Shown here: piece after piece, positions 5,990 through 6,739 of the stretch
Layout: every line of letters begins with the position of its first letter
Position numbering within the stretch: the stretch's first letter is position 1
Assembly (NCBI GenBank): GCA_020355945.1
Contig: CP070627.1
Span: 1,694,821-1,701,559 of the forward strand
Source: Candidatus Aminicenantota bacterium
GTDB taxonomy: Bacteria > Acidobacteriota > Aminicenantia > UBA2199
DNA: 6,739 nt
Reading direction: 5' to 3'
Position numbers and translations under genes: made by a program
Notes under the pieces: model-generated
The model's input: only the letters and a program-made list of their open reading frames with translations
Database searches by the model: none
Told to the model about the DNA's origin: nothing

Positions 5990-6739
5990 ATGGATATTAA
6001 AATTTTTAAAAATGTGGTAACGGCGTTGTTTGCATTTTCATTGTTCATCATTTTATTATCATGCACCACAGCCGAATCCAACGATCTATTTACCCCGGTT
6101 TCGCTGGAAAAGGTTCGTCTGGAAAAGGAACAAGAAAATGTAATGACGAAGCTTAAGCAAGAACAAACCACTGCTAAATTAAGAATTGTTACAATTAATT
6201 TAAAGATCTTAGAAAAAGAGTCGGTAAACCTTAATCTATTCCCGGATAAGAATATTACTGTGGTGAGAAAAAAAATTGAAAAACGGAGTGAAAAGGATTT
6301 CAGTTGGTTTGGCATTACTTCCGATGCCTTTGATAGTGTGATTTTAGTTGTACGAGATAATAAGATAACCGGAACGATTAGAGTTGGCTCTGAATTGTAT
6401 AGGATAAGACCACTGGGAGGGAGAAAGCACGCTGTAATTCATGTAGATCAAAGTAAATTTCCCCCGGACCATCCACCTGAGTTTGAAGAAGCGATGAAAC
6501 AAAAATCCGATTTGGAAAGTAAAATGGAAAAATCCATTCGAAGAAAAGATATTAGACAAAATGGTGAGATTACATACAAAGTGCTTGTTGCATATACGCC
6601 TGCTGCTGAGTCAGATGTACATGATATAGATGCATTAATCCAACTTGCAATCGATGAAACCAATCAATCCTACAAAAATAGCAATATTAATTTGACAGTA
6701 GTGTTAGCATATTCCTATAGAGTAAATTATACGGAATCA
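5990..6739 (+). CDS. Lipoprotein resembling peptidyl-Asp metalloprotease (M72-like), partial, C-terminus off the right edge
   Basis: The frame is open for 250 codons to the window edge. Two ATGs are adjacent (5987 and 5990); GGAGG at 5979-5983 is three bases from the first and six from the second. The other genes here use six, so 5990 is chosen. Residues 1-25 form a lipoprotein signal: a hydrophobic stretch (about 9-23) ending LLSC, with Cys25 as lipid anchor and Thr at +2. A charged, possibly coiled stretch (about 39-63) follows. Residues 64-163 resemble the N-terminal region of secreted M72-like proteases (LNLFPD, FSWFGI, ITGTIRVG, YRIRPLGG, KFPPDHPP). From about 195 the protease-type fold starts: YKVLVAYTPAA, then LAIDETNQSYKNSNINL. 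The zinc motif (HExxH) would lie beyond the edge, so activity is unconfirmed. Probable role: surface-anchored proteolysis. GC content is lower than in the neighbours (14 of 60 bases at 6181-6240). Confidence 0.87.
   Translation, partial: MDIKIFKNVVTALFAFSLFIILLSCTTAESNDLFTPVSLEKVRLEKEQENVMTKLKQEQTTAKLRIVTINLKILEKESVNLNLFPDKNITVVRKKIEKRSEKDFSWFGITSDAFDSVILVVRDNKITGTIRVGSELYRIRPLGGRKHAVIHVDQSKFPPDHPPEFEEAMKQKSDLESKMEKSIRRKDIRQNGEITYKVLVAYTPAAESDVHDIDALIQLAIDETNQSYKNSNINLTVVLAYSYRVNYTES

Noticed and set aside
5938..6663. Minus-strand frames opposite the lipoprotein gene
   Set aside because: The plus strand carries a ribosome site, lipobox and protease-like motifs; the minus frames are AT-rich shadows.

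Overview
The window looks like chromosome from a Gram-negative, Acidobacteriota-type bacterium, with Candidatus Aminicenantes as the best guess. This rests on a Ser/Thr kinase fused to a class III cyclase-like domain, a large Oar-like TonB-dependent receptor with an N-terminal carboxypeptidase-regulatory domain, strong AGGAGG ribosome sites six bases from the start, and moderate GC content. The assignment comes from recalled family patterns, not from a search.

Layout, left to right. (1) 1-1266, minus strand: the N-terminal 422 residues of a protein kinase/cyclase-like fusion that runs off the left edge. The kinase half has its main catalytic motifs, but both metal-binding positions of the cyclase half appear altered. 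(2) 1267-1526: a leader with a candidate promoter and a purine-rich tract. (3) 1527-2120, minus: a 197-residue, probably exported protein of unknown function, with its own good promoter and a hairpin touching its ribosome site. (4) 2121-2503: a non-coding gap with that promoter, a rho-independent terminator reading leftward from the receptor gene, and a striking G/C-run inverted repeat. (5) 2504-5416, minus: a complete 970-residue TonB-dependent outer-membrane receptor. (6) 5417-5989: a 573-base divergent intergenic region with two near-identical 16-bp palindromes that look like a twin operator, overlapping small hairpins in the receptor leader, a short degenerate repeat and a pyrimidine tract. 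(7) 5990-6739, plus: the N-terminal 250 residues of a lipoprotein resembling peptidyl-Asp metalloproteases (M72-like), running off the right edge and visibly more AT-rich than the rest.

The three minus-strand genes are in tandem, but gaps of about 260 and 380 bases with promoter- and terminator-like signals suggest separate transcription units. The receptor and the protease lipoprotein diverge from the operator-bearing region, so one regulator could control uptake and surface proteolysis together. That link is inference; no regulator gene is in the window. I see no CRISPR array, tRNA, rRNA or insertion sequence. The most interesting signals are the twin palindrome and the altered cyclase domain.
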